Under the pieces are notes generated by a model. That model ran no database searches. It was given only the letters and a program-made list of their open reading frames with translations, and was not told the origin of the DNA. A stretch of DNA of 64,000 bases, from assembly GCA_024398515.1 (NCBI GenBank), contig JAKSIZ010000001.1, positions 62,001-126,000 on the forward strand, written 5' to 3'. Made by a program: the position numbers and the translations under genes. Every line of letters starts with the position of its first letter. Position 1 is the first letter of the stretch. Of the stretch, positions 36,357 to 47,300 are shown piece by piece. This DNA comes from Bacteroidaceae bacterium. Its GTDB lineage: Bacteria > Bacteroidota > Bacteroidia > Bacteroidales > Bacteroidaceae.

Positions 36357-36770
36357 TTACTTCTTTTCCTTCAAAAGGTCGCGAATCTCAGAGAGAAGCT
36401 TCTCCTCAGCTGTTGGTTCTGGATCTGGTGCTGGTGCAGGCTCTTCTTCCTTCTTCTTTGAAAGCTTAGAGATAGCCTTGATAGCAACAAAGATAGAGAA
36501 AGCAATGATGAGGAAGTCAACACAGTTCTGGATGAACATACCATAGCCGATAGCTGCTTCTGGCTCTGTTTCAGTTGCTTCAGTGATAACATACTTCAAC
36601 TCTTCAAAGTTGATACCGCCAATAAGCCAGCCGATAAGAGGCATAATTACGTTGTCAACCAATGAAGAAACAATTTTTCCAAAGGCACCGCCGATGATAA
36701 CACCGACTGCCATGTCAATGACGTTGCCCTTCATTGCAAACGCCTTGAACTCTTCTAAAAACTTACACAT
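36357..36770 (-). CDS. mscL: Large-conductance mechanosensitive channel
   Basis: Pressure-release channel of the inner membrane, 137 residues, normal length. It has two helices: [31 protein letters not shown] (TM1, the family signature) and a second at about 75-97 ([21 protein letters not shown]). The C-terminal charged bundle [28 protein letters not shown] follows. It is a single-gene unit with its own promoter and terminator. Confidence 0.97.
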   Translation of the reverse strand: MCKFLEEFKAFAMKGNVIDMAVGVIIGGAFGKIVSSLVDNVIMPLIGWLIGGINFEELKYVITEATETEPEAAIGYGMFIQNCVDFLIIAFSIFVAIKAISKLSKKKEEEPAPAPDPEPTAEEKLLSEIRDLLKEKK

Positions 36771-36810
36771 AATTTAATTTGTTTAATGATTAAAATCAAT
36801 TTTTCGTTTG

Positions 36811-36841
36811 CAAAGGTAATATTTTTCTTCAAAATAGCAAA
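36811..36841 (-). promoter_or_regulatory. Promoter of mscL
   Basis: Minus-strand TACCTTTG (complement of 36811-36818) and TTTG (complement of 36838-36841), spacer 19 bp, 41 bp from the ATG. Both boxes match the Bacteroidetes consensus. Confidence 0.65.
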
Positions 36842-36881
36842 AAAAATGACAAAAGTATGTGAAAAAAACATCAATTTTTAC

Positions 36882-36889
36882 TAACTTTG
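36882..36889 (+). promoter_or_regulatory. -7 promoter box of gap
   Basis: TAACTTTG lies 86 bp upstream of the GAPDH start. The untranslated leader contains TATATTATATAAGGTGTATTT (36914-36934), a motif also seen near other starts in this window. Confidence 0.55.
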
Positions 36890-36971
36890 CACGCAAAAGG
36901 TTGGGAAAGTATTTATATTATATAAGGTGTATTTATAAAAAGTTTATTTGTTATTTCTAAAAAATAATTGA

Positions 36972-37994
<1,023 letters not shown>

Positions 37995-38017
37995 TTCCGG
38001 AATACAACAATAAACAA

Positions 38018-38059
38018 AAAAAGATGTCCTCACTCTCTCGTGAGGACATCTTTTTTTTT
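38018..38059 (+). terminator. Intrinsic terminator of gap
   Basis: AAGATGTCCTCAC (38021-38033) pairs with GTGAGGACATCTT (38040-38052), loop TCTCTC, then a run of nine T. The preceding A run makes it usable from the other strand as well, where it could serve the OmpH-like gene. Confidence 0.95.
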
Positions 38060-38072
38060 GCGGTCAATAACG

Positions 38073-38123
38073 TCGGGATTTCGAATTTTCGAGATTTCGA
38101 TTTCTCGAAAATCACGAGTTCTC
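38073..38123. repeat. TCGAG-rich simple palindromic repeat, copy 2
   Basis: TCGGGATTTCGAATTTTCG and following TCGAGATTTCGA units, ending in CACGAGTTCTC. It lies between the gap terminator and the 3' end of the OmpH-like gene. Confidence 0.65.
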
Positions 38124-38135
38124 TAAAGGCTGCAA

Positions 38136-38723
38136 CTACTTCTTTGCTGGTTTGTATTTCTTGTTCAAACCCTTGACAATCTCGTCTGTGATGTCGAATT
38201 TATCTGAACCTTCAAGCACAGCAGCCTTGTTGAGTATGAGGTCATACTTCTTTTTCTTGTTGTATTCCTTCAAATAATTCTTCACACTATCCTGAAAAGC
38301 CATGAGGAACTTTGCCTGTTCCTGCTCGAAGTCTGCTGCCAGACGCTGCTGAAGAGCCTGAAGGTCTGCTTCCTGCTTCTGCAATGCACGCTGAACTTGC
38401 TCGGCACGTTCACGTGTATAAGCGTTTTCCTGCAACTTCTGTTGGAAGTTTGCTGCAGCATTTTGCAATGCTTGTGCCTTCTGGTTGAGCGTTGCCTGGA
38501 TGTTTTTCTCCTTCTTTTCGAGGATTACAGTGTAGTCTTTGCAGAATTTATACTGCGAAGTGAGTGTGTCAGCCTCGATATATGCAATCTTCAATCCCTG
38601 CTGTGCATCTGCATTATTGTCCTTTGCAGTGGCGTCAGTTTCTGCTGATTGGTTTGAACAAGCGAACATACAAGTCGCTGCGAAAGCTAAACACGAAAGT
38701 CTAATAAAATTCTTTTTCATCAT
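38136..38723 (-). CDS. OmpH/Skp-family periplasmic chaperone-like lipoprotein
   Basis: A 195-residue protein with a signal ending MFAC, so probably lipidated at Cys 20-21. The core is a long alpha-helical coiled coil (about 70-150), rich in Gln, Lys and Glu with heptad-like spacing. It ends with the Skp-type beta strand KYDLILNKAAVLEGSDKFDITDEIV. Skp/OmpH proteins hold unfolded outer-membrane proteins in the periplasm. It follows the small membrane protein gene by 21 bp in a likely two-gene operon. Confidence 0.88.
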   Translation of the reverse strand: MMKKNFIRLSCLAFAATCMFACSNQSAETDATAKDNNADAQQGLKIAYIEADTLTSQYKFCKDYTVILEKKEKNIQATLNQKAQALQNAAANFQQKLQENAYTRERAEQVQRALQKQEADLQALQQRLAADFEQEQAKFLMAFQDSVKNYLKEYNKKKKYDLILNKAAVLEGSDKFDITDEIVKGLNKKYKPAKK

Positions 38724-38744
38724 TATTATATATAATTAATTCAA

Positions 38745-38942
38745 TTATTCCTTTATTTTCTTTGCCGTGCGGCGCATCAATTTATCCTCTTTCAACGCGC
38801 AATGGATGTTCCTATCTTTCATTGCTTTAGAGCCGTCTATGTGTAGGTTCGGGAACTTTCCACCTTTGACCAGCAGTATCTTTACGGAAAATAAAAGCAT
38901 CACGATAGCAATTATTAACACTGAAAAAAGGAACACTTTCAT
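38745..38942 (-). CDS. Small conserved membrane protein, function unknown
   Basis: A 65-residue protein with one N-terminal membrane helix (about 2-24) and a basic tail. The motif GKFPNLHIDGSKAMKDRNIHC resembles a conserved FPxxHIxGxKAxRxxGIxC pattern I recall from small Bacteroidetes proteins, so it is likely a real gene. It has its own well-formed promoter and is followed 21 bp later by the OmpH-like gene. The Cys and His residues after the helix could bind metal or heme, but no function is known. Confidence 0.75.
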   Translation of the reverse strand: MKVFLFSVLIIAIVMLLFSVKILLVKGGKFPNLHIDGSKAMKDRNIHCALKEDKLMRRTAKKIKE

Positions 38943-38976
38943 TTTATTTTTTTATATTTGCACTGCAATTCACGTG

Positions 38977-39007
38977 CAAAGATAGTGTAAAACACCGACA
39001 AAACAAA
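38977..39007 (-). promoter_or_regulatory. Promoter of the small membrane protein and OmpH-like genes
   Basis: Minus-strand TATCTTTG (complement of 38977-38984) and TTTG (complement of 39004-39007), spacer 19 bp, 35 bp from the ATG. Confidence 0.65.
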
Positions 39008-39044
39008 ATAAATTACAAAAAATCTAACATTAAATTACAAACTT

Positions 39045-40502
39045 ATGCAGTTAAAACCACAATGCGTGTTTGATGAATTTGCCAAAATAAACCAAATTCC
39101 ACGCCCATCAAAGAGAGAAGAAAAAATGAGTCAATACCTTCAGGAATGGGGTAAAAGTCACAATCTTGAGACATTGACCGACGCAGTAGGAAACGTTCTT
39201 ATCCGCAAACCGGCTACTTCTGGCTATGAAAATCGCCAGACGATTATCCTGCAAAGTCACATGGATATGGTGTGCGAGAACAATAGCGACACCGTTATCG
39301 ACTTTGACAAAGACCCGATACAAACGGAAATCTTCACCGACGCCAACGGTGACGAGTGGATGAAAGCCAAGGGAACTACCCTCGGAGCTGACGATGGAAT
39401 AGGCTGTGCGATACAACTCGCAGTGCTTGCTGCCGATAATATTGAGCACGGACCTATCGAAGCGTTGTTTACCGTGGATGAAGAAACAGGCATGACTGGC
39501 GCTGAAAACCTTTCGCCAGACTTCATGAAAGGTCGCCTGATGATCAATCTCGACAGCGAGGACGAGGGTGAAATCTTCGTAAGTTGTGCGGGTGGATGCA
39601 TCAACGACGTCAAATTCAACTACTCACGCGAACAGTCTGACGGCATGTTTTTCATGCAAATCTCAGTCTCGAACCTCGTTGGAGGTCACAGTGGCGACGA
39701 TATAAACAAGAAGAGAGCAAACGCCGTGAAGCTCATATCACGCTTCCTTTACCTCGAAGACGAGCGTTACGGCATACGCCTTGCAGACTTCCAGGCTGGC
39801 AACAAACACAATGCAATACCTCGCGAAGGACGGGCAATCTTTGCCATCCCAGCCGATAAAAAGCATGAGGTCATGGCTGACTTCAACCTCTTTGCAGCCG
39901 ATGTGAAGGAGGAATTCTGCTGCTGCGATGCCGACATCAAGCTTGAAATGCAGTCCGCAGAACCGATGCCAATCATCACGCCAAGCGTTGGGCGCAACAT
40001 CATCCGCTCTTTGCAAGCAGTGACAAATGGCGTATTCGCCAACTGCCAGCAGCAAGAACTCGACTGGCTTGTTGAGACTTCTTCCAACCTTGCAAGCATT
40101 CACACCGCCGAGACACAGGCACAAATCATTCTTTCGCCACGCAGTTGCGTGATGAGCAACCTCACCAACATTGCCAACACCATCAGTGCAACATTCCAGT
40201 TGGCTGGTGCTGACGTGGTGCAGACCGACGGTTACCCTGCATGGCAGATGAAACAGGACAGCCAGTTGCGGCCAATTGCAAACGACACTTACCGCCAGTT
40301 GTTCGGTCACGACCCTAAAGTCATCGGCATACATGCCGGACTTGAGTGTGCCCTCTTTGCACAGAAATACCCTGACATGGACATGATAAGCTTCGGTCCT
40401 ACCCTTCGTGGAGTTCACTCACCTGACGAACGACTGCTCATCAAGACCGTGCCGATGGTATGGGATCACCTGCTTGAAATCCTAAAGAATGCACCAGTGT
40501 AA
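39045..40502 (+). CDS. pepD: Aminoacyl-histidine dipeptidase
   Basis: M20-family di-zinc dipeptidase with broad specificity including Xaa-His, 485 residues. The metal and catalytic segments appear in order: LQSHMDMVCEN (His and Asp), GTTLGADDGIGCA (bridging Asp), DEETGMTGAENL (catalytic and zinc Glu), NLDSEDEGEIFVSCAGG (Asp), and a late His in SFGPTLRGVHSPDERL. The lid/dimerisation domain lies between about 185 and 395. It is cytoplasmic with no signal peptide and is followed by triple-palindrome repeat copy 4 rather than a clear terminator. Confidence 0.95.
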   Translation: MQLKPQCVFDEFAKINQIPRPSKREEKMSQYLQEWGKSHNLETLTDAVGNVLIRKPATSGYENRQTIILQSHMDMVCENNSDTVIDFDKDPIQTEIFTDANGDEWMKAKGTTLGADDGIGCAIQLAVLAADNIEHGPIEALFTVDEETGMTGAENLSPDFMKGRLMINLDSEDEGEIFVSCAGGCINDVKFNYSREQSDGMFFMQISVSNLVGGHSGDDINKKRANAVKLISRFLYLEDERYGIRLADFQAGNKHNAIPREGRAIFAIPADKKHEVMADFNLFAADVKEEFCCCDADIKLEMQSAEPMPIITPSVGRNIIRSLQAVTNGVFANCQQQELDWLVETSSNLASIHTAETQAQIILSPRSCVMSNLTNIANTISATFQLAGADVVQTDGYPAWQMKQDSQLRPIANDTYRQLFGHDPKVIGIHAGLECALFAQKYPDMDMISFGPTLRGVHSPDERLLIKTVPMVWDHLLEILKNAPV

Positions 40503-40530
40503 GACGGAGTCTCACGTATCGTTTCACGAC

Positions 40531-40675
40531 ATGAGCGTTACCGTTTCCTGGAACGAGCGTTTAACTCCGAAAAAAACTGTAGCAGTTTTCAACTCAAAAC
40601 TGTAGCAGTTTTCGATCCAAAACTGTAGCAGTTTTCTCCGGACTATAAGGCTCGTCCAAGAAAAGCATAACGCAC
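40531..40675. repeat. Triple-palindrome repeat, copy 4
   Basis: Three AAAACTGTAGCAGTTTT palindromes in the same orientation lie within 40571-40636. The frames GGAACGAGCGTTTAACTCCG on the left and the reverse complement of CGGACTATAAGGCTCGTCC on the right match each other. An outer GCGTTAC...GCATAACGC pairing is also visible. It lies between pepD and the GH9 gene. Confidence 0.88.
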
Positions 40676-40714
40676 ACATCAAAAAAGAATGAAACAGAAC
40701 AAACAAGCAACAAT

Positions 40715-42454
40715 ATGAAAAAGATTAGAACCATTATTTACGCTGCTGTGCTATCACAAGCTTTGGCAGCATCGGCATCAGGGTTAAACCAGAGTGGCGA
40801 AGACGTTATCAAGTTAAACCAAGTGGGGTATTACCCTGACCAGGAGAAGGTCGTTGTCGTCGAAGGCAACGGAGTGAGCAGCATCGTAGTGTGCGACTCG
40901 AACGGCAAGAAAGTGCTGAAGGCAAAGCGAATGAGCCTTACTACTTCGCCAATCAGTGGGAAGAAACGTGCATCGTTTGACTTGTCGCCGATTACGAAAG
41001 AGGGAGAATACACCGTTGTTGCAGGCAAGGACAAGGTGAAGATGACCGTCTCAGCTGATGCCCTTAACGACCTTGCCAAGGCTTCAATCAAATCGTTCTA
41101 CTACCAGAGAACTGCGATGCCGCTTACGAAAGAGTTTGCCGGCAAGTGGTCTCGCCCATCGGGACATATAGATAATAAGGTGGAGATACACCCTTCAGCC
41201 GCAAGCGAAATGCGACCTGTACATACGATAATCAGTTCTTCAAAGGGTTGGTATGATGCCGGTGACTATAACAAGTATGTGGTTAACTCGGCATTCTCGA
41301 TGGGATTGATGCTGTCAATGTACGATCTTGTGCCTGATTATTTCAAAAACTTAGAGATAGATATTCCAGAGAAGACGAACACTACAGCCGACCTTCTCGA
41401 TGAAAATATGTGGAATCTTGACTGGCTTTTCACGATGCAAGACTTCGATGGCGGCGTTTATCACAAGCTTACAACCCCAAACTTTGAGAGTTTCATCATG
41501 CCGAAAGACTGCAAGCAGAAGCGTTATGTAGTGCAGAAGACTACATGTGCAACGCTTGATTTTGCTGCTATCATGGCTCATTGTGCACGGACATACGAGG
41601 GAAATGCCGACTATTCAGGCGTCAGTATCCGTGCAATCAACGCTGCCCGAACGGCATACGAATGGGCAAAACAGCATCCTTCAGTGTTCTATCGCCAAGG
41701 AGAAATGAATGGAAAGTATGAACCTAAAGTGAATACTGGGGCATACGATGACATGAATTCGAGCGATGAATTCTTTTGGGCTTCAGTTGAATTATATCTT
41801 TCCACAGGCGAAAAAGCGTATCTCGACGATGCTGTAAAGTATGCTCCGAAGGCATACAACAGCCCAAGTTGGGGAAATGTTTCGGCTCTCGGAGTATTTG
41901 CTATCGTTAATGCAGCGAATTTGAAGCAGGAGGCTAAGCCACTGCAAGAGGACATGAAGAGGAATCTTTGCAAATATGCAGAGGAAGTTTCAGCCGTAAA
42001 CCTGAAGACGACATCGTTCTACAGCACATACGGCAACAGTGCAAGAGACTTCTATTGGGGCTGTAACTCGGAAGGTTGTGGCGTTCAGGGCATAGGTCTT
42101 CTCTTTGCTTACAAGCTGACAGACAACAAGGATTACCTGATGAATGCAATGCGTAATGTTGACTATATGCTTGGTCGCAACGCTACAGGCTTCTGCTACG
42201 TGACAGGTTTTGGAGGCAAGTCGCCTATGCATCCTCATCATCGACTGTCATCAGCAGATGGAATTGAGGAGCCTGTACCAGGTCTTCTTGTCGGTGGACC
42301 TAATCCTGGAAAGCAAGATGGACTCGATTATGGCACCCTTCCAGCCGACGAATGCTATCTTGACCAAGAACCATCATACGCAAGCAATGAGATAGCCATA
42401 AACTGGAGTGCAACGCTTGTTGCCCTCATCAATGGCGTAGTTGCAATGAAATAA
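40715..42454 (+). CDS. Glycoside hydrolase family 9 (endoglucanase-type), secreted
   Basis: A 579-residue exported beta-glucanase. The signal peptide is followed by an N-terminal Ig-like CelD domain (about 30-115, starting VIKLNQVGYYP). The catalytic (alpha/alpha)6 domain begins near residue 125. The catalytic base region is GWYDAGDYNKYVVNS (paired Asp). The two late GH9 signatures are FVTGFG-like YVTGFGGKSPMHPHHR and NEIAINWSATLV with the acid Glu. It cleaves internal beta-1,4 bonds in cellulose or mixed-linkage glucan. It is first in a cassette with a GH94 phosphorylase and a GPH symporter, which points to cellodextrin use. Confidence 0.93.
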   Translation: MKKIRTIIYAAVLSQALAASASGLNQSGEDVIKLNQVGYYPDQEKVVVVEGNGVSSIVVCDSNGKKVLKAKRMSLTTSPISGKKRASFDLSPITKEGEYTVVAGKDKVKMTVSADALNDLAKASIKSFYYQRTAMPLTKEFAGKWSRPSGHIDNKVEIHPSAASEMRPVHTIISSSKGWYDAGDYNKYVVNSAFSMGLMLSMYDLVPDYFKNLEIDIPEKTNTTADLLDENMWNLDWLFTMQDFDGGVYHKLTTPNFESFIMPKDCKQKRYVVQKTTCATLDFAAIMAHCARTYEGNADYSGVSIRAINAARTAYEWAKQHPSVFYRQGEMNGKYEPKVNTGAYDDMNSSDEFFWASVELYLSTGEKAYLDDAVKYAPKAYNSPSWGNVSALGVFAIVNAANLKQEAKPLQEDMKRNLCKYAEEVSAVNLKTTSFYSTYGNSARDFYWGCNSEGCGVQGIGLLFAYKLTDNKDYLMNAMRNVDYMLGRNATGFCYVTGFGGKSPMHPHHRLSSADGIEEPVPGLLVGGPNPGKQDGLDYGTLPADECYLDQEPSYASNEIAINWSATLVALINGVVAMK

Positions 42455-42533
42455 AAAGGATTTTGAAAGAGAATAGGTAATTCGAATGTTCGTGAACTCG
42501 ATTATTCGAACCTTAATGAGCAAACAGAAAACA

Positions 42534-45062
42534 ATGGAAAACAAAGAATACGGCTATTTTGACGATGCGGCTCGCGAGTTCGTCATCACTAATCCTGCAA
42601 CGCCATACCCTTGGATCAACTACCTTGGCAATGAGGATTTCTTCGGTTTGATTAGCAACACCGGTGGTGGTTACAGCTTCTATAAAGACGCTAAATTCCG
42701 TCGTATCACACGTTATCGCTATAATGGTGTGCCGATGGACAATGGCGGTCGATACTTCTATATCAACGACAATGGCACTGTATGGAACCCAGGATGGAAG
42801 CCTTGCAAGGAGCCTCTTGATTTCTATGAATGTCGTCATGGCATGAACTATACGCGAATCACTGGCAGCAAGAACGGCATTGAGGCTTCCGTTCTCTTCT
42901 TCGTTCCCCTCAACACGTGGGCAGAAGTGCAGAAACTGACCTTGAAGAACACCACCGACAAAGTAAGGAAGATAAAACTATTCTCGTTTGCTGAATGGTG
43001 TCTTTGGAATGCTGCGACCGATATGGAGAATTTCCAGCGCAACCTTTCAACGGGTGAAGTTGAGATTGAGCAATGCCCTCTGCATCTCTCCGATGGGAAG
43101 GAAATAGATACGCTTACCATCTATCACAAGACTGAATACAAGGAACGCCGTAACCACTATGCCTATTATTCCGTGAATGTCAAGGCTGACGGATACGACA
43201 CCGACCGCGAATCGTTTATCGGAATGTACAATGAGTTCTCCGCCCCACAATGTGTTTTGGCTGGCAAACCAAGCAATTCTCTTGCTCATGGCTGGTCGCC
43301 AATCGCTTCACATTATATAGAGGTGGAACTCAAACCAGGCGAAAGCAAGGACTATATCTTCATACTCGGATATGTGGAGAATGAACAAGAAGAAAAGTTC
43401 TCTGCCGAAGATATAGAACGCAAAAGGAACGGTTCGCTCATTTCTTCGCAGGCTTCCGACGTTACGCTTGTCAATAAGACAAAGGCAAAGGCAACGATAG
43501 CGAAGTTCTCGACCGTTGAGGCTGTCGATGCAGCATTTGCTGAGTTGGCACAGATGTGGGACAAACTCCTTGGCAAGTTCATGGTGAATAGCGACGACGA
43601 AAGACTCAACCGCATGGTCAACATCTGGAGTCAATACCAGTGTATGATAACTTTCAACTTCTCCCGTTCAGCATCTTTCTTCGAAAGTGGAGTGGGACGT
43701 GGCATGGGATTCCGCGATTCAAACCAAGACCTCGTAGGTTTTGTCCATCAGATACCAAGCCGTGCACGGGAACGCATCATCGACATTGCCTCCACACAAT
43801 TCCCTGACGGAGGATGCTATCATCAATATCAACCTCTCACGAAACATGGCAACAATGATATAGGTGGAGGCTTCAACGACGACCCTTGCTGGCTTATCTT
43901 CGGCACAGTGGCATACTTGAAGGAAACGGGCGACTTCTCTATCCTCGACGAACCTGTGCCGTTCGACAACAAGCCTGGCACGGAAGTATCGCTTATGGAG
44001 CATCTTCGCATTTCATTCAATCATGTGGTCGAAAACCTTGGACCTCATAGGCTTCCTCTCATAGGGCGTGCCGATTGGAACGATTGTCTTAACCTCAACT
44101 GCTTTTCGTGGGATCCAAATGAGTCATTCCAAACAACCGAGAACAAGTCTGAAGGTTCAAAAGCCGAATCGTTAATGATTGCAGGTCTCTTCGTTGTTAC
44201 AGGCAACGACTACGTAGAACTGTGCAAGCAAGTGGGTAAGTTTGATGAAGCAGAACGGGCACAGAAATATGTTGACTCAATGGTTGATGCTGTAAAGAAG
44301 CATGGTTGGGACGGTGAATGGTATCTCCGTGCCTACGACTTCTACGGAAACAAGATAGGTTCCAACGAATGCGATGAAGGAAAGATTTTCATCGAAAGCC
44401 AAGGATTCTGCACAATGGCTGGCATCGGCCTTGAGGAAGGAATGGTTGACAAGGCCATTGATTCCTGCAAGAAGTATCTTGACTGCGAACATGGTATGGT
44501 GCTCAACAATCCTGCCTATACAACATACCACGTGGAGATGGGCGAGATAAGTTCCTACCCTGCCGGTTACAAGGAGAATGCAGGTATCTTCTGCCACAAC
44601 AATCCGTGGGTAATCATTGGCGAAACTGTTGCCGGACGTGGAAACGATGCATGGGAACTGTTCCGCAAAATCTGCCCTATGTACTTGACCGACCAGACTC
44701 TCCACAAGGTCGAACCATACGTAAACTGCCAGATGGTGGCAGGCAAGGATGCAGCAAAGCCAGGCGAAGGCAAGAACTCATGGCTCACTGGAACAGCTGC
44801 ATGGATGTGGCTTACTGTTAGTCAATACCTGCTCGGCATCAAGCCTACATACGATGGAATACAGATCGACCCGTGCCTTACATATAATATTAAGGAATAC
44901 AGCGTGACAAGAATCTTCCGCGATGCACAGTTTAACATCACGGTAAAGAATCCTGATGGTCGCCAAAAAGGCATCAAGAGCATCATTCTCGACGGCAAAC
45001 CAATCAAGGGCAACATCATAAAAGCAACCTCAGGCATACATAATGTTGAGGTAATAATGTAA
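42534..45062 (+). CDS. GH94 cellobiose/cellodextrin phosphorylase
   Basis: Cytoplasmic enzyme that cleaves beta-glucosides with phosphate, giving glucose-1-phosphate, about 842 residues. The N-terminal beta-sandwich begins [19 protein letters not shown] (a typical GH94 start) and [10 protein letters not shown] follows. The catalytic barrel includes [37 protein letters not shown] and the general-acid region [13 protein letters not shown]. The phosphate site lies near TGTAAWMW. No signal peptide is seen. The frame is open to 42486, but MENKEYGYF at 42534 gives the family N-terminus. MSKQK at 42516 is the other option. Confidence 0.92.
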   Translation: MENKEYGYFDDAAREFVITNPATPYPWINYLGNEDFFGLISNTGGGYSFYKDAKFRRITRYRYNGVPMDNGGRYFYINDNGTVWNPGWKPCKEPLDFYECRHGMNYTRITGSKNGIEASVLFFVPLNTWAEVQKLTLKNTTDKVRKIKLFSFAEWCLWNAATDMENFQRNLSTGEVEIEQCPLHLSDGKEIDTLTIYHKTEYKERRNHYAYYSVNVKADGYDTDRESFIGMYNEFSAPQCVLAGKPSNSLAHGWSPIASHYIEVELKPGESKDYIFILGYVENEQEEKFSAEDIERKRNGSLISSQASDVTLVNKTKAKATIAKFSTVEAVDAAFAELAQMWDKLLGKFMVNSDDERLNRMVNIWSQYQCMITFNFSRSASFFESGVGRGMGFRDSNQDLVGFVHQIPSRARERIIDIASTQFPDGGCYHQYQPLTKHGNNDIGGGFNDDPCWLIFGTVAYLKETGDFSILDEPVPFDNKPGTEVSLMEHLRISFNHVVENLGPHRLPLIGRADWNDCLNLNCFSWDPNESFQTTENKSEGSKAESLMIAGLFVVTGNDYVELCKQVGKFDEAERAQKYVDSMVDAVKKHGWDGEWYLRAYDFYGNKIGSNECDEGKIFIESQGFCTMAGIGLEEGMVDKAIDSCKKYLDCEHGMVLNNPAYTTYHVEMGEISSYPAGYKENAGIFCHNNPWVIIGETVAGRGNDAWELFRKICPMYLTDQTLHKVEPYVNCQMVAGKDAAKPGEGKNSWLTGTAAWMWLTVSQYLLGIKPTYDGIQIDPCLTYNIKEYSVTRIFRDAQFNITVKNPDGRQKGIKSIILDGKPIKGNIIKATSGIHNVEVIM

Positions 45063-45064
45063 AA

Positions 45065-45111
45065 CCTCGAGACATCGAGATTTCGAGTTTTCGAGATCTC
45101 GAAGTCTCGAA
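45065..45111. repeat. TCGAG-rich simple palindromic repeat, copy 3
   Basis: CTCGAGACATCGAGATTTCG and following units, about one TCGAG per nine bases, fill the gap between the phosphorylase stop and the symporter start. A hairpin could form in the mRNA between these two co-oriented genes. Confidence 0.7.
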
Positions 45112-45130
45112 TAAAATAAAAAAAACAAAT

Positions 45131-46474
45131 ATGGCTTCAATAAAAGAAAAAATCGGATACGCTCTCGGCGACGCAGCTGCCGGTGGTATCACATGGAAAA
45201 TAATGTCTATCGCTTTTCCATTGTTCTTTACAAATGTTTTCGGACTTACCGTTGCCGATGCAGCAGCACTCATGCTGGTGGCACGAATGTTCGATGTAAT
45301 CACCGACCCTCTCATGGGTAGTATTGCCGACCGCACGCAATCACGCTTCGGCACCTACCGTCCTTGGCTCATCTTTGGAGCCATACCGCTCGGACTTGTC
45401 TTCGCCCTGCTGCTCTACACTCCCGACTTAGGTATTACGGGCAAGCGCATCTATGCCTATACCCTCTACTTGCTTATGATGGCTGTCTATACTGCTGTCA
45501 ACGTGCCGTATGGTTCATTGCTCGGCGTGATGACCGAAGACGACAACGAAAAGAACCAGTTTTCGTCGTACCGAATGGTAGGAGCATACGCCATGGGCTT
45601 CATCACACTGATGTCGTTCCCTTACCTGCAGAAGCTCGTAGGAGGCACTGACGCCCACCAGTACGCAGTGCTCGGCGTAGGATTCGGCATACTTGCTGCC
45701 GCAATGACACTCGCATGCGGACTCCTCACGAAGGAACGAATCAAACCTATCAAGGCAGAAAAGTTCTCCTTCCGGCCATTTGCCGACCTGTTCCGCAACA
45801 AACCGTGGATATACCTCACACTCGTAGGCATCTGCACCAACTTCTTCAACGGCTTCCGCTATGCCGTTGCAGGATACCTCTTCGAGTACTGTCTGCACGG
45901 CGACGTCACCGTAAGCGGACTCATCATCAACTACACCATGTTCATGACATTCGGCGAACTCACCTGCATGATCTTCGGCGGCGTATCGCCTAAGTTCACA
46001 TCGTGGGTAGGATCCAAGTCGAAGGCATTCATCTACGCAAGCGTTATATGCGTGGTCACCTCCATAGCCTTCTTCTTCATACCAATGAATCCAGCCTACA
46101 TCTGGCTCATGGTTGCCGTAGTCATCCTCACCTCTATCGGCGTAGGGCTTTACTCCCCATTGCTCTGGTCAATGTATGCCGACGTAGCCGACTATGCCAC
46201 CGAGAAGAACGGCACATCATCCACAGGCCTCATCTTCTCGTCGGGCACCATGGCACAAAAATTTGGCGGAGCCATCTCAGGTTCGCTCATAGCAATACTC
46301 CTCGGCATAGCAGGTTTCATCTCGGGCACCGACGAACTGACGGGCGAGACCGTCGTCACCATCACCAATCCCGAGTCGGTCAACCGCATGATATGGGCAC
46401 TATTCTCACTCTTCCCAGCAGCCATAGCAACAATAATGATATTCCTCATCTATAAATATCCTATAAAAAAGTGA
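45131..46474 (+). CDS. GPH-family (glycoside-pentoside-hexuronide) sugar:cation symporter
   Basis: A 447-residue inner-membrane transporter with 12 predicted helices. It begins KEKIGYALGDAAAGGITWKIM and contains DVITDPLMGSIADRTQSRFGTYRPW, the hallmark GPH loop. NVPYGSLLGVMTEDDNEKNQFSSYR is the second conserved motif. Its place after the GH94 phosphorylase makes cellobiose or cellodextrins the likely substrate. Local GC is higher than in neighbouring genes. Confidence 0.93.
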   Translation: MASIKEKIGYALGDAAAGGITWKIMSIAFPLFFTNVFGLTVADAAALMLVARMFDVITDPLMGSIADRTQSRFGTYRPWLIFGAIPLGLVFALLLYTPDLGITGKRIYAYTLYLLMMAVYTAVNVPYGSLLGVMTEDDNEKNQFSSYRMVGAYAMGFITLMSFPYLQKLVGGTDAHQYAVLGVGFGILAAAMTLACGLLTKERIKPIKAEKFSFRPFADLFRNKPWIYLTLVGICTNFFNGFRYAVAGYLFEYCLHGDVTVSGLIINYTMFMTFGELTCMIFGGVSPKFTSWVGSKSKAFIYASVICVVTSIAFFFIPMNPAYIWLMVAVVILTSIGVGLYSPLLWSMYADVADYATEKNGTSSTGLIFSSGTMAQKFGGAISGSLIAILLGIAGFISGTDELTGETVVTITNPESVNRMIWALFSLFPAAIATIMIFLIYKYPIKK

Positions 46475-46516
46475 GCACACCCCAATAGTTTTTCGAGCGA
46501 AAAACGTAGGCTTCAT

Positions 46517-46603
46517 TCAAGTCGAGCGCTTAACTCCGAAGAACATTGCTCCAGTGTTCAGCCCAACATTGGAGCAATGTTTTTCCAGGTTAAGCGTTCA
46601 ATC
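46517..46603. repeat. Palindrome repeat, copy 5 (two palindromes, diverged arms)
   Basis: Two palindromes AACATTG/CA(A/G)TGTT with centres CTCC and GAG lie in 46541-46577, replacing the AAAACTG arms of copies 1-4. The frame GTCGAGCGCTTAACTCCGAA on the left is mirrored by GGTTAAGCGTTCAAT on the right, so family membership is clear from the frame. Confidence 0.78.
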
Positions 46604-47300
46604 CACGAAAGTCAACCGAAAAAAGTGAGCGACGACTGACTTTTTCCCCTATATCCAAATCGGTCGTTTGGCAGTTTATAACCCATACAACTAAACAACC
46701 AATTAAACATACGCGCATCAAAGCAAATAAAAAAATGTTAAAAAACAATACATTTTCTGCAAATCATTTGGCAATTACAAATATATTAACCAACTTTGCA
46801 GTGAGTTGTGGGCATAAAGTTGGGACACACTCGCTGTGAACCGACATGCAGACATCTCAAGTCAATGGCATTCAATGCCAGCGACAAGCGATCTTTGTAG
46901 ATATCGTGCATCAACCCACTTGCTGGGCAAAATGCATTAGGGACGTTACTGACGTGGTCTTCTACACTCAAATCTGGTAAATTTGACCTTTCACAGAAGA
47001 TGCGGCAATGGAACGTCTGCGGATGAAATGTATATACACTAATCCACGTGAAAACATGGGGAATTGTAATGCATTTCTGACGTGGGCTCGCTATTGCTTA
47101 TTCTGTGAAGAGGCAATACCAGAGCCGGAGTGTGGGATAAGCAACAGATAAGATTCCCACGTTTTTCATATATCACTGACTTTAACTCACAAAAGCCAAG
47201 CCAAGAGGAATCCCAACACACGGGAAGACTCGATAGGCATTGTGTGGAATGTAAAACGAACTAAACGAACTAAGAACGACAAAAAAAGAAAAAACTATAA
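46604..47300 (+). other. Long non-coding region upstream of the giant repeat protein
   Basis: About 700 bp without a supportable gene. It contains a repeated pair, AATGCATT plus CTGACGTGG (46932 and 46948; 47070 and 47078). Two small hairpins are present: TATTGC/GCAATA near 47092-47120 and GTGGGA/TCCCAC near 47132-47160. No riboswitch or tRNA was recognised. A promoter is likely here but no clean TAnnTTTG box with a -33 partner was found; CCAACTTTG at about 46791 is the nearest. Confidence 0.45.

Noticed and set aside
42486..42533. Upstream start for the GH94 phosphorylase
   Set aside because: The extra 16 residues (beginning [10 protein letters not shown]) run into TTCGA-rich spacer sequence and do not fit the family N-terminus.
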